From positions 1-50,617 of the forward strand of contig JAFGNA010000021.1 of assembly GCA_016927245.1 (NCBI GenBank): DNA of 50,617 nucleotides, read 5' to 3'. The stretch comes from Candidatus Woesearchaeota archaeon (GTDB lineage Archaea > Nanobdellota > Nanobdellia > Woesearchaeales > WJKR01). The notes under the pieces are model-generated. The model was not told the origin of the DNA. It searched no databases and worked only from the letters and a program-made list of their open reading frames with translations. Each line of letters starts with the position of its first letter. The first letter of the stretch is position 1. Position numbers and translations under genes: made by a program. Positions 39,308-47,693 of this stretch are shown piece after piece.

Positions 39308-40188
39308 CGGAGCACCCCTTTGCTGCGCAGCAGTCTCTTGAGGTGCTTGGCGCGCTGCTTGCGGTCGAGCTCTCTCAGGGCTTGGGCGAGTTCCTCGTCA
39401 TCAAGGGCTTTGCCGTGCCATAACGGGTTGTTTTCCATGAACGTGACGCCCTTGCCGATCGTGGTGTGCGCGATGATGCAGAACGGCTTGTCGTCCTGCT
39501 GGTAGGTGAAGTAGGTGAGCGCGTCTTCGATGAGGCGGTGGTTGTGGCCGTCTATCTCGACCGTCTTCCAGCCGAACGCCTTGTACTTCCGCTTGAGGTC
39601 CTTGAGGTCTAGTACGTCAGTGGTGCGGCCGCTTATCTGTATGTCGTTGCGGTCGATGATGACGCACAGGTTTCCTAGGTTGTGGTGCGCCGCTTCCTGC
39701 GCCGCTTCCCACACCGCTCCTTCGTCGTGCTCCCCGTCGCTGGCGAGGCAGTACGTCTTCCATTTCTTCTTCTGCAGCTTGGCCGCCATCGCCTTGCCGA
39801 CGGCGAACGCGTAGCCTTGGCCGAGGGGGCCGCTGCTGTTCTCTATCCCTGGGAGTGAGCCGAGCTCGGGGTGTCCTTGCAGGGGGCTGCCGAGCTTGCG
39901 CAAGGTGGACAATCGTTTCTTGGGGAAGTAGCCTTGGTCTGCGAGGACTGCGTAGAGGGCTGGGCAGACGTGGCCCGCGCTGAGCACGAACCGGTCTCTC
40001 CTTGGCCAGGCAGGCCTTTCCGGGTCGTGCTTCAGGATTCTTTCGTAGAGGACGAGGAGGAGGTCTATGCTGGAGAGGGAGCCGCCTGGATGTCCTGAGC
40101 CGGCGGCGTGCACCATGCGGAGGATGTCCTTCCTGAGCTCGTACGCCTTCTCTTTGAGGGAGTCTTTCTGCTTAGCGGTGCGTGCCAT
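39304..40188 (-). CDS. Transketolase, N-terminal (ThDP-binding) subunit
   Basis: 294 residues. GSGHPGGSLSSID with the substrate-binding His, and the thiamine-binding GDG-like motif here as SDGEHDEGAVWEAAQEAAHHNLGNLCVIIDRND. Partner of the downstream subunit. It overlaps the enolase gene by 17 nt at its 5' end, so eno-tktN-tktC form one operon of sugar-phosphate and lower glycolytic genes. Confidence 0.94.
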   Translation of the reverse strand: MARTAKQKDSLKEKAYELRKDILRMVHAAGSGHPGGSLSSIDLLLVLYERILKHDPERPAWPRRDRFVLSAGHVCPALYAVLADQGYFPKKRLSTLRKLGSPLQGHPELGSLPGIENSSGPLGQGYAFAVGKAMAAKLQKKKWKTYCLASDGEHDEGAVWEAAQEAAHHNLGNLCVIIDRNDIQISGRTTDVLDLKDLKRKYKAFGWKTVEIDGHNHRLIEDALTYFTYQQDDKPFCIIAHTTIGKGVTFMENNPLWHGKALDDEELAQALRELDRKQRAKHLKRLLRSKGVLR

Positions 40189-41437
40189 AGCGTGCCTGCC
40201 TGCCGAGGTGCTCCTCGATGCGGAGGAGCTGGTTGTACTTCGCCGTCCGTTCGCCTCTTGCGGGGGCGCCGAGCTTGATCTGGCCGCAGCCCAGGCCGAC
40301 GGCGAGGTCGGCGATGAACGGGTCTTCGGTCTCTCCTGAGCGGTGGCTGACCATGACGCGCCAGCCTGCTTTCCTTGCCATGCTCGCCGCTCGCAGGGCT
40401 TCGGTGAGGGTGCCTACCTGGTTGGCCTTGAGGAGGAGGGCGTTGCACCAGTGCTCGTCGATGGCGTAGCGGATGCGTCCCGGGTTCGTGACGGTGAGGT
40501 CGTCTCCCACGACTTGGAAGTCTTTCTTGCGCTTGGCCGCCTTGGTGAACGCTTGCCAGGACTCGGTGTCGTCCTGGTCGAACGGGTCTTCGAGGCTGAT
40601 GAGGGGGTAGCTCGTGATGAGGCTGCGGTAATAGGTGGCGAGCTGGGTGGGCTTGAGCCGCTTGGCCGTGTAGGTCTTGCCGTTGGGGTGGTAGAGCTCG
40701 CTCGCCGCGGCGTCCATGGCTAGTTGCAGCTTGCCGTCGTGCCCTGCGTGCTTGATGGCGCGCTGCAGGAGGCCTAATGCTTCCTCTGCCGTGCCTATTG
40801 GTGGGGCGAACCCTCCTTCGTCGCCGAGGTGGGCGGCTTGGGCGCCGTAGCGCTCCTGGATGAGGAGTTTGAGCTCGTGGTACGTCTCCGCGACCATCTG
40901 CGCTGCTTGGGCGAAGGTCTTGGCCTTCGTAGGGACTATCATGAACTCTTGGAACTCGAGCTTGCCAGCGGCGTGCATGCCCCCGTTGATGACGTTCGCG
41001 TACGGGACGGGGAGTGATGGTTTGGTGCCTGCGAGTTCGGCGATGCGCTGGAAGAATGGCTGGTCTTTCGCCGCGGCTGATGCGCGGGCGACGGCGAGGC
41101 TGACCCCCAGTAATGCGTTCGCCCCTAGTTTATGCTTGTCCTTGGTGCCGTCGAGGTGGAGGAGCTCGCCATCAATGTGGGCTTGGTCGTGGGCGTCCTT
41201 GCCGAGGAGGGCTTTCCTGATGGCGGTGTTGACGTTGCGCACGGCCTTGGTGACGGCCTTGCCGTGGTACGCCTTGGTGTGGTCGCGCAATTCGTGGGCT
41301 TCGTGCTTGCCCGTGCTCGCGCCGGAGGGCACCATGGCCGAGCCGACGGCTGTTTCCGTGGTGACATCGACTTCTAAGGTAGGGTTGCCCCTGCTGTCCA
41401 GGACTTGTCGTGCCTTGATGTCGAGAATGCGTTCCAA
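40172..41437 (-). CDS. eno: Enolase
   Basis: 421 residues, normal length. N-terminal capping domain (ARQVLDSRGNPTLEVDV, GASTGKHEA) and barrel with metal and catalytic segments DEGGFAPP, LAMDAAASE, SLEDPFDQDD, VGDDLTVTNP, LLLKANQVGTLTEAL and MVSHRSGETED. Converts 2-phosphoglycerate to phosphoenolpyruvate. First gene of the eno-transketolase operon. Its TATA region CGCAACATTTAAATA is identical over 15 nt to that of the pilin gene 640 bp away. Confidence 0.97.
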   Translation of the reverse strand: MERILDIKARQVLDSRGNPTLEVDVTTETAVGSAMVPSGASTGKHEAHELRDHTKAYHGKAVTKAVRNVNTAIRKALLGKDAHDQAHIDGELLHLDGTKDKHKLGANALLGVSLAVARASAAAKDQPFFQRIAELAGTKPSLPVPYANVINGGMHAAGKLEFQEFMIVPTKAKTFAQAAQMVAETYHELKLLIQERYGAQAAHLGDEGGFAPPIGTAEEALGLLQRAIKHAGHDGKLQLAMDAAASELYHPNGKTYTAKRLKPTQLATYYRSLITSYPLISLEDPFDQDDTESWQAFTKAAKRKKDFQVVGDDLTVTNPGRIRYAIDEHWCNALLLKANQVGTLTEALRAASMARKAGWRVMVSHRSGETEDPFIADLAVGLGCGQIKLGAPARGERTAKYNQLLRIEEHLGRQARYGTHR

Positions 41438-41475
41438 TGAGTCACCCCTCTCTAGGTGGCAAAGGGACTAGTCGT

Positions 41476-41483
41476 ATTTAAAT
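41476..41483 (-). promoter_or_regulatory. TATA box for the eno-transketolase operon
   Basis: Minus strand CGCAACATTTAAATACG; predicted TSS about 41453, leader about 15 nt. Confidence 0.65.
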
Positions 41484-41490
41484 GTTGCGA

Positions 41491-41520
41491 GAAGAAAGAA
41501 AAAAGAAAAAAGAAAGGAAG
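41491..41520 (-). terminator. U-rich terminator after the third short pilin
   Basis: On the minus strand a run of TTTCTTTTTTCTTTTTTCTTTC directly downstream of the pilin stop, before the eno promoter. Confidence 0.6.
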
Positions 41521-41525
41521 TCTAT

Positions 41526-42041
41526 TTACGCCAGGATTTCGGCGTCGACCGCGCCGCTGTGGGGGCGAACCTGACCGGTGCTCGGCGTGATGTAGGCGAA
41601 GGTAAGGTCGCTCTTGAACTTGTCGCCAGCGGTCTTGCCACCGAAGTTCGTACAGGTAAAGGTGAGCAAGAATGACTCGCCGTTAGGGATGGTGTGCCCA
41701 GAGGTGCCCAACGTGATGTCCGTTCCGTTGGTGAACTCAGCAGTCAAGCCCATGCCGGCCGTGGGGCAGTCGCCATTAGCGCTCACGTTGCCAGCGGCAT
41801 CTGCTATCCTGATGCTCTCTCCTTTGTTGTTCCTGAAGGGAATCTCGATTGAGTAACCCGTCTCGTACACGATGGCGTTGTCGATGCTGGGGATCGGCGC
41901 TTTGAACACCGTCCTTTCTGGCAGGAGCTTGCCAGGGCTGAGCACGCCGAAGTACGCGAGTGCGCCGATGGCTGCCAGGACGACCAGGATGGCCCATCCG
42001 TAGGTCATCAGGAACTCCATTGCTGCTTGTCCTTTTCTCAT
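41526..42041 (-). CDS. Class III signal-type pilin, third family member
   Basis: 171 residues. Leader MRKG then QAAMEFLMTYGWAILVVLAAIGALAYFGVL, the same helix as the 6699 and 7233 genes; cleavage after RKG. Unlike them it lacks the first Cys pair after the helix (LPERTVFKAP instead of LPDRCQ or LPDQCA); two later Cys (GDCPT, TFTCTN) remain. GAGGTGAAATA precedes the ATG and the leader is about 50 nt. Nearest pilin gene to the assembly machinery at 42-46 kb, so it may be the major subunit. The expression level is unknown. Confidence 0.87.
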   Translation of the reverse strand: MRKGQAAMEFLMTYGWAILVVLAAIGALAYFGVLSPGKLLPERTVFKAPIPSIDNAIVYETGYSIEIPFRNNKGESIRIADAAGNVSANGDCPTAGMGLTAEFTNGTDITLGTSGHTIPNGESFLLTFTCTNFGGKTAGDKFKSDLTFAYITPSTGQVRPHSGAVDAEILA

Positions 42042-42111
42042 TATTTCACCTCGTTGTTTTCCGGAAAACCGTTATTTCCAGTATTGGTTGCGTTGTCTTT
42101 GTGCGCACTCC

Positions 42112-42119
42112 TATTTAAA
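42112..42119 (-). promoter_or_regulatory. TATA box for the third short pilin
   Basis: Minus strand CCGCAACATTTAAATAGG; TSS about 42090, with a leader containing GAGGTGA. Confidence 0.65.
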
Positions 42120-42175
42120 TGTTGCGGTTTTTTGTATACTGGTATCCTTTTAATTATGTTATTATGGGGGAGTGG

Positions 42176-43465
42176 TTAGAGCTCTAAGAGCCCGCCCAAC
42201 AAGAACCCGAGCACCCACGTCGCCAAGAAATACAACGCCAGCGTCGCCAATACGAACATCGGGATGTACTTCGCCCCCTCCTTGACATTCCCCTTCCTGA
42301 TGATGCTGATGATGAACGAAGAAAACAACGACGTCACGAACAACGTCGCCACGGAGAAAATACGGAAATCCTTGAGCGTGATGGAATCACCCGACAAGCT
42401 AATGCTGAACATGCCCGTGCTGGCGCCACTCCCCGCCCCCTCAGCCGCCATCAAGCCCATGATCTTCTGGATGATGATAAGCAATTGCCCAGCGAGGCCG
42501 AACAAGACAGGAGCGGCCACGACGGTCGCGAAGCCGATGAAGATGGCATACGTCATCACGTTAGCAGCCATCTCCTTCTTCAGAATCCTGGTCTCCTGGA
42601 TGTTCAGCGCGATCTTGTTCAGCAGCTCAGCCATCTCCCCACCAGACTCCATACCCTCCAGCAAGAGGTTGATGCTCCGCTTCAGCACCACGGAATCATA
42701 CTTCGCCGTGAACTTGGCCAACGCGTCCCTCAAGTCCTCGCCCGACACCGTGGACTTCGCCACGTCCTCTATCTCCTTAGCCAATATCCCGAACCGCGGA
42801 CGAACAGCGAACCACAACGCGCGGTCCACCGGCATGCCAGCACTGATGTTCGCGCTCGCCAACTGCAAGAAATCAGGCAACACCTCCTCGATCTCCAAGG
42901 TACGCTTGAAAATCTTGATATCCAAGAAGATGTACAACAACACCCACGCCAAGACGAACAAACCGGCAAAAATGCCGGTCCAGAGGCCGGTAAGGAAGAC
43001 GATGGAATCCTTGACGCCCGGCTTGCCCATCGAGGCGATGATCAACGCCCCGCCCGAGAGGACGAGACAAGCCACGATGATGATGCGGAAGATGTTCTTC
43101 GACACCACAGACTCATCAGCCTCCTCGAACCCCGCCTTGTCCAAGTACTTGCGAAGGAGCTGGCGGTTGCGGAGCTTGCGACGCTGCTGCTTCTGCTGCC
43201 GCTGCCGCCGCAGCACGAGCTGCTTGTCAGAGAGCTGCTCAAGCCGCTTCAGCTTCCTCTTCGCCTCGGCATCGACCCGTCGGCGCTGCTCATCAAGCCT
43301 CTGAGAAGCGGCCGACAACCCAGAAGGACGAGGCCTGGAGAACAACCCCCGCAAGCCCTTCCGCCTCCCAGAAACAGGCGCAGCACCCTCTCGCTTCGCA
43401 AGCGCTCCCTGCCGCTCCGGCCGCCGCCGGCCCTTCTCCTTCCGCTGCTCCACAGTCTTCTTCAT
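42176..43465 (-). CDS. Type IV pilus platform protein (TadC/ArlJ-like), with long basic N-terminal region
   Basis: 429 residues. The first ~115 residues are Lys/Arg/Gln-rich and probably cytoplasmic (RRQRQQKQQRRKLRNRQLLRKYL), followed by two membrane helices (~125-185) and a T2SSF domain: LEIEEVLPDFLQLASANISAGMPVDRALW, LRDALAKFTAKYDSVVLKRSINLLLEGMESGGEMAELL, then three further helices. The T2SSF domain transduces ATPase motion to the filament base. It overlaps the smaller platform gene by 4 nt. Two separate platform genes replace the single long ArlJ. Confidence 0.88.
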   Translation of the reverse strand: MKKTVEQRKEKGRRRPERQGALAKREGAAPVSGRRKGLRGLFSRPRPSGLSAASQRLDEQRRRVDAEAKRKLKRLEQLSDKQLVLRRQRQQKQQRRKLRNRQLLRKYLDKAGFEEADESVVSKNIFRIIIVACLVLSGGALIIASMGKPGVKDSIVFLTGLWTGIFAGLFVLAWVLLYIFLDIKIFKRTLEIEEVLPDFLQLASANISAGMPVDRALWFAVRPRFGILAKEIEDVAKSTVSGEDLRDALAKFTAKYDSVVLKRSINLLLEGMESGGEMAELLNKIALNIQETRILKKEMAANVMTYAIFIGFATVVAAPVLFGLAGQLLIIIQKIMGLMAAEGAGSGASTGMFSISLSGDSITLKDFRIFSVATLFVTSLFSSFIISIIRKGNVKEGAKYIPMFVLATLALYFLATWVLGFLLGGLLEL

Positions 43466-44259
43466 AGTTCCATAGGGGGACGGATAGTCTTGATGATAGA
43501 GAGGAACATGAACTGCACGAACGCCACCATGCCCGTGATGATGAGAAGGACGCCGAGCGAGAGGTGCAGCCCGATGAACGTGGCGAGGATGACCAGCATG
43601 GTCACGCCCAAGGAAGGGATAATGATAGCCGCCATCATGTAGAACATGGCGAGCGGGTTAAGCTTCCGGCCGTACTCCTTCACCTCAATCTGCTGCTCGC
43701 GCACGATCTGGTCTATCACGACGTTCAACGACCGGGTGACGTCGCTGCCCGTCTTCATGCTGTTGAGGAGCTGCCAGAGCATCTTGCGGAAGTTCGGCGA
43801 GGGCGTGAGCAAGATGGTCTCATTGATGGCATCCTCCATCCCCGTGCCGAGGTCGACCTTCTCCACGACCTCCGCGAAGTACGGGCCGATGATCTCATAG
43901 TTCTTGGCGAGGTTCTTGAACGTGGTGTACATAGGAACGCCGCTCTCCAGCTCGATGATGAGGAACCTCCCCGCGAAGATGATCTCCTGGTTGATACCGT
44001 TGTTCACCCGTTGAATCTTCATGTCGACGTAGTTCAGGAAGTAAGTGAACACCATGGGGAAGACGAGCGGGAGGGCGAGGAAGACGAGCAATGACTGCAC
44101 GAAGAAGAACGCGACGAACAACAAGCCGAACGAGAGGTAGAGGGAGGTGAAGAAGATGCGCTTGATGTACTCCTCCTCGTTCTCGTACAGCCGCGCCTGG
44201 CGGAGCTTGAGCCCGAGGTCGGGTATGCGCCTGGCGATCTTCCTGTACAGGATGGTCAT
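43462..44259 (-). CDS. Type IV pilus platform protein, second (TadB/TadC-like)
   Basis: 265 residues from MTILYRKIARRIPDLG (44259), 16 nt after the ATPase gene; the track start 48 nt upstream would overlap it. Helices at about 38-75, then T2SSF: NQEIIFAGRFLIIELESGVPMYTTFKNLAKNYEIIGPYF...LLTPSPNFRKMLWQLLNSMKTGSDVTRSL, then two C-terminal helices. Partner of the 429-residue platform protein, probably a heterodimer. Order ATPase - platform 2 - platform 1 is a tight operon. Confidence 0.88.
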   Translation of the reverse strand: MTILYRKIARRIPDLGLKLRQARLYENEEEYIKRIFFTSLYLSFGLLFVAFFFVQSLLVFLALPLVFPMVFTYFLNYVDMKIQRVNNGINQEIIFAGRFLIIELESGVPMYTTFKNLAKNYEIIGPYFAEVVEKVDLGTGMEDAINETILLTPSPNFRKMLWQLLNSMKTGSDVTRSLNVVIDQIVREQQIEVKEYGRKLNPLAMFYMMAAIIIPSLGVTMLVILATFIGLHLSLGVLLIITGMVAFVQFMFLSIIKTIRPPMEL

Positions 44260-44275
44260 AAGAGGTCCTTCCGTC

Positions 44276-45979
44276 TTAGTTGGTGAGCTGCTTGCCGGAC
44301 TTGACATGCTGGAGCAAGAGCTCCTTGTTCGTGTAGTACTCGGCGATGACGCGGCCGACGCCGTCCACGGAGGTGATGTCGAGCTTTTCCAAGTAGTCCA
44401 GGATAGCCATCTTCTCGTGGAGGTCCTCCTGGATGTCGTGATCGGTCATGCCGGTGTAGAGCTTGAGGTTGGCGTAGAGCTGCCGGGACTTGTTCTTCTT
44501 CACCAATCGGTCCAGCTTGTTGTCGTACTGCATGAGCACGTTCGGCTCGCTACCAGGCAGTATCTCGGCTATCTGGAACGTCCTCCTCGTACCCGTCCGG
44601 CGGTTGCGGAACTGGACGATGATGAGGCTGATGGCAGGGAGCATGATCTTCGGCACGTTGATGGGCGGATTGGTCAAGCGCTCGACCGTCTCCGCGGCGT
44701 TGTTCGCGTGGAACGTGGCGTAGACTGAGTGGCCGGTGTGGATGGCCTCGAACAAGGTCTCCGCCTCCCGCTGACGCCTGACCTCGCCGACGAGGATGCG
44801 GTCCGGTCGCATACGCAACGAGTTGACGAGGAGGTCTCCCATGCTGACCTCTCCCTTACCCTCAGCGTTGGGCAAGCGAGTGTTCATGGGCACCCAGTGC
44901 AGGAAGCTCGGCAGCCTGATCTCGCGCGTGTCCTCTATGCTGATGATACGCTGGTTCGGCGGGAAGAAGTTCGCCAAGACGTTCAGCGCCGACGTCTTGC
45001 CGGAGGCGGTGCCGCCGGCGATGATGGCGCTCATCTCGTACTGCATGGCGAGCCAGATGAGGGCTGCTGCTTCCACGCTGATGGTCTTGCTCCTGATGAA
45101 CTTGGTGATGGTCCACGGGTCCCGCGAGAACTTGCGGATGGTGATGGTGTTGCCCGCCGTGCTGATAGGGCTGATGGTCGCGTTGACGCGGTCACCCTCG
45201 TTGAGGTGCGCGTCGAGCAATGGCTCGAGCACCGTGATCTGGCGTCCGACCTTGCGACCGATGATGGCGGCGTAGTGCTTGGTCTGGTCCTCGTCTCGCA
45301 TCGTGATGTTCGTCTTCAGCCAGCCGTGCTTCTTCTGGTACACCCAGATGGGCTGGTCGGCCTGGTTCACCACTATCTCCTCGAGCAAGGCGTCGTTCAT
45401 GAGGATCTCGATGCTTCCCAGTCCTAACGCCTTGGCGATGAGGTAGGTCTTGAGGAACCCTTTCGTGCTGTCATTGGCGTCGGGGAAGTACTTGTCGATG
45501 AGCAGGACGATGTACTCCTTGAACTTGTCCTCCACGACAGTCGCCTTCTTGATGTCCGCGAGGTCCACCAATCCCAAGGAGACCCGCTTGATGAGCTCCT
45601 GCCTGATCTTCTCGAGGATGTACTCAGTGGTGCGGCTGATATTGCTGATCTCGACGTTGTAGATGGGGACGAACTCTCCCGTGACACGCTGCACCGTGAT
45701 GGTGATGGGAATATCGCCGCTCTTGAACTCATACCTGTCAATCACCACAGCCTTCTTCTCAGGCGCCTGCGCGCGAGCCTGTTTCTTGGCGGGCTTCCCC
45801 GCAGCGGTTTTCATAGCGCGCTTCTTACCAGCATGACGGACAGGCCTCTTGGCAGGCGCCTTGGCGACGGAGTGGCGTGATGAGCGGTGCTTGGGCTTCC
45901 CAGCACGATTCTTACCGGCACGACGGACAGGCCTCTTGGCCGTCGAGCGGTGCTCATGAGAATGTTTTTTCGTCGCCAC
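44276..45979 (-). CDS. Type IV pilus/secretion ATPase (PilB/VirB11/ArlI-like) with histone-H1-like N-terminal tail
   Basis: 567 residues from GTG 45979 (VATKKHSHEHRS), chosen because GGTGAGGAG lies just upstream and the TATA box is 46025-46033; the track's ATG at 46072 lies upstream of that promoter. Residues ~2-75 are a Lys/Arg/Ala/Pro tail with a repeated KRPVR(R/H)AGK(N/K)RA unit. Then an ArlI-type N domain, Walker A GGTASGKTS (~325), Asp box IISIEDTREIRLP, Walker B ILVGEVRRQRE, and His box IHTGHSVYATFHANN. It powers filament assembly via the two platform proteins. Basic tails of this kind are not standard for the family. Confidence 0.9.
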   Translation of the reverse strand: MATKKHSHEHRSTAKRPVRRAGKNRAGKPKHRSSRHSVAKAPAKRPVRHAGKKRAMKTAAGKPAKKQARAQAPEKKAVVIDRYEFKSGDIPITITVQRVTGEFVPIYNVEISNISRTTEYILEKIRQELIKRVSLGLVDLADIKKATVVEDKFKEYIVLLIDKYFPDANDSTKGFLKTYLIAKALGLGSIEILMNDALLEEIVVNQADQPIWVYQKKHGWLKTNITMRDEDQTKHYAAIIGRKVGRQITVLEPLLDAHLNEGDRVNATISPISTAGNTITIRKFSRDPWTITKFIRSKTISVEAAALIWLAMQYEMSAIIAGGTASGKTSALNVLANFFPPNQRIISIEDTREIRLPSFLHWVPMNTRLPNAEGKGEVSMGDLLVNSLRMRPDRILVGEVRRQREAETLFEAIHTGHSVYATFHANNAAETVERLTNPPINVPKIMLPAISLIIVQFRNRRTGTRRTFQIAEILPGSEPNVLMQYDNKLDRLVKKNKSRQLYANLKLYTGMTDHDIQEDLHEKMAILDYLEKLDITSVDGVGRVIAEYYTNKELLLQHVKSGKQLTN

Positions 45980-46024
45980 TGGCTCCTCACCCCTTCTCCT
46001 CAAGCCCCACAAGGCAACTCCCCC

Positions 46025-46033
46025 TTTATAAAA
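46025..46033 (-). promoter_or_regulatory. TATA box for the pilus ATPase operon
   Basis: Minus strand TTTTATAAA; TSS about 46003, supporting the GTG at 45979 with a leader of about 24 nt. Confidence 0.55.
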
Positions 46034-46068
46034 CTTTTGTTCTTCCCCGTCTGAGAAAAAAAAAACCG

Positions 46069-47217
46069 TCACTTATGGACGAGGGAGGTGAGCTTCCTGA
46101 TCTCCTCCCTGAGCGAGCTGCGGTGCGACTCCACCTTCTTGTACTCTGCCTCCAGCTCCGCGACGTGCTTCTTCACCGTCGCGTTCTTGCTGATAGCATT
46201 GAACGCCCGCGCCTTCTTCATGAGGCCTTCGTACTCCTGCTTGAGCTGCGACTTCTTCTTCTCGATGCTCCCCAAGAGCTTCTCCGCCTGCGCTTTCTTA
46301 TCGAAGAACTTCTTGAGGTCCTTGTACACCGCCTTCTTCTGCCCCTTGTACGAGTCGAGATCAGCCTTCTTCTGCTTGAGCTGCTCCAAGATCTTCTCCT
46401 GCAGGTTGAAAATCTTATTGCTGTGCTCCTCGCTCAGCTTGATCAACGGCAGGATGGCCTGGTGCTTCTTGTTCTTCATGCGGTGCTCGATCTGGTCGAC
46501 GTAGGACTCGAGCTTGGCGAGGTTATTATCAGACACCTCGATGTCCTTCTGCTCCTTCTTGATGGTGTCCCTCAGATCGTCGATGAACTCGTTCATGTCC
46601 TTGATACGCTGCAACAAGAGGGCCTCCTGGCCCTCCAAGTCCTTGATGACATGCTTGTCCTTCTTCACCCTGAGTCGTTCCTGCTCGACCTGGGCCATCA
46701 TCTCCCGGTAGCGACGCTCCTCCGCCTTGATGCCCTGATGAGACTCCTCCATCAACTTCCCGTACTCCGACTTCTGCTTCTCGATGTCCTTGTCGATGTT
46801 GTTCTTCAAGTTCTCATAGTACTCGAGCTCCTTGAAATCCTTCTTGACGGCCTCTATCTCGCCGCCGATGCTCTTCTTGAGGTCGGCGAACTCCTCCTTC
46901 ATCTTCTCGAAGCCGATCGTGTCCTTCTCAAGGCTCTGCAGCGTGGTCTCGACCTTGCGCACGAACGACTCCTTCTTGCTCGTGTACTCCTTGGTCTTCT
47001 TCTCAACCTCTGACTTGCTCAGCTTCCGCTCCACCAACCAGACCTTTGAGAGGGTGTACTCCACGCTGATGAGGCCGTCCTCCTCAAGGAAATCAGCCCA
47101 TTCCTGGACCAAGACCTTGCTGACACCGAGCTGCTTGGCAGCTTCATCGAGGGAGACCCGCTTCTTCTGCTCGATGAGGGAGACGAGCTTGTCCACACCA
47201 GTCTCGATGTCTCTCAT
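46069..47217 (-). CDS. Winged-helix protein with long coiled coil
   Basis: 382 residues. Residues 1-62 form a winged helix: DKLVSLIEQKKRVSLDEAAKQLGVSKVLVQEWADFLEEDGLISVEYTLSKVWLVER. Residues ~65-375 are an almost uninterrupted coiled coil with Lys/Glu heptads and few breaks (around ILPLIKLSEEHSNKIF). Located directly upstream of the pilus ATPase, same strand, 89-nt gap containing the ATPase promoter. It may regulate or tether the pilus locus. Leaderless from TTTAAATA. I know no named family. Confidence 0.75.
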   Translation of the reverse strand: MRDIETGVDKLVSLIEQKKRVSLDEAAKQLGVSKVLVQEWADFLEEDGLISVEYTLSKVWLVERKLSKSEVEKKTKEYTSKKESFVRKVETTLQSLEKDTIGFEKMKEEFADLKKSIGGEIEAVKKDFKELEYYENLKNNIDKDIEKQKSEYGKLMEESHQGIKAEERRYREMMAQVEQERLRVKKDKHVIKDLEGQEALLLQRIKDMNEFIDDLRDTIKKEQKDIEVSDNNLAKLESYVDQIEHRMKNKKHQAILPLIKLSEEHSNKIFNLQEKILEQLKQKKADLDSYKGQKKAVYKDLKKFFDKKAQAEKLLGSIEKKKSQLKQEYEGLMKKARAFNAISKNATVKKHVAELEAEYKKVESHRSSLREEIRKLTSLVHK

Positions 47218-47240
47218 AAGCCTGGCAAGAGGCTCCAGGG

Positions 47241-47248
47241 TTTAAATA
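47241..47248 (-). promoter_or_regulatory. TATA box for the winged-helix coiled-coil gene
   Basis: Minus strand TATTTAAA, centre 28 nt upstream of ATG 47217; overlaps the stop region of the DUF192 gene. Confidence 0.55.
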
Positions 47249-47652
47249 TCTTTCGGGCGCTTGACGACGAGAAGGTCGCCCACGCGCACCTCACCAGCAG
47301 CGCCTGCGGGGAGCTCGACAAAGGCGTCAGCGAGCGCTCTGGCCGTGGTGAACGTGAACGGCCTGAGCCTTCGCCGCACATCAACGACGAGGAACCCTTC
47401 CCGGAGACGCTCGCAGAACAAGACATCGATGGGGAAGAACACGAAGAGCATGTGCAGGGAGAGGCGTTCCTTGCGGGCCATGAGGAAGAGGAGCGCCTCG
47501 CCGCGACCGAGCTTCCGGAACATCAGGCCCATCGCTCGTTGCGGCACCGTGGTCGCGCCGAAGAGCCGGACGGCGAGCGCCGTGCCCGTACGGGCACTGA
47601 CGAGCGACAACCACGTCGGGACCCTGAACCTGAGCGCGCGCAACGACACCAT
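47242..47652 (-). CDS. DUF192 family protein
   Basis: 136 residues. Family signature: RAMGLMFRK, ALLFLM, LSLHMLFVFFPIDVLFCERLREGFLVVDVRRRLRPFTF, then VELPAGAAGEVRVGD. This is the small beta-fold DUF192 protein found across bacteria and archaea, with unknown function. No signal peptide here, unlike many bacterial members. Leaderless from TATAAAAA at 47678-47684 on the plus strand. It sits between the coiled-coil gene and surface-protein genes. Confidence 0.9.
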   Translation of the reverse strand: MVSLRALRFRVPTWLSLVSARTGTALAVRLFGATTVPQRAMGLMFRKLGRGEALLFLMARKERLSLHMLFVFFPIDVLFCERLREGFLVVDVRRRLRPFTFTTARALADAFVELPAGAAGEVRVGDLLVVKRPKDI

Positions 47653-47677
47653 AACAATGCAGGAAGAGGCGCGCTCC

Positions 47678-47684
47678 TATAAAA
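47678..47684 (-). promoter_or_regulatory. TATA box for the DUF192 gene
   Basis: Minus-strand TTTTATA, centre about 28 nt upstream of ATG 47652; lies 9 nt before the 3' end of the surface-protein gene. Confidence 0.5.
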
Positions 47685-47693
47685 AACGCGCGG

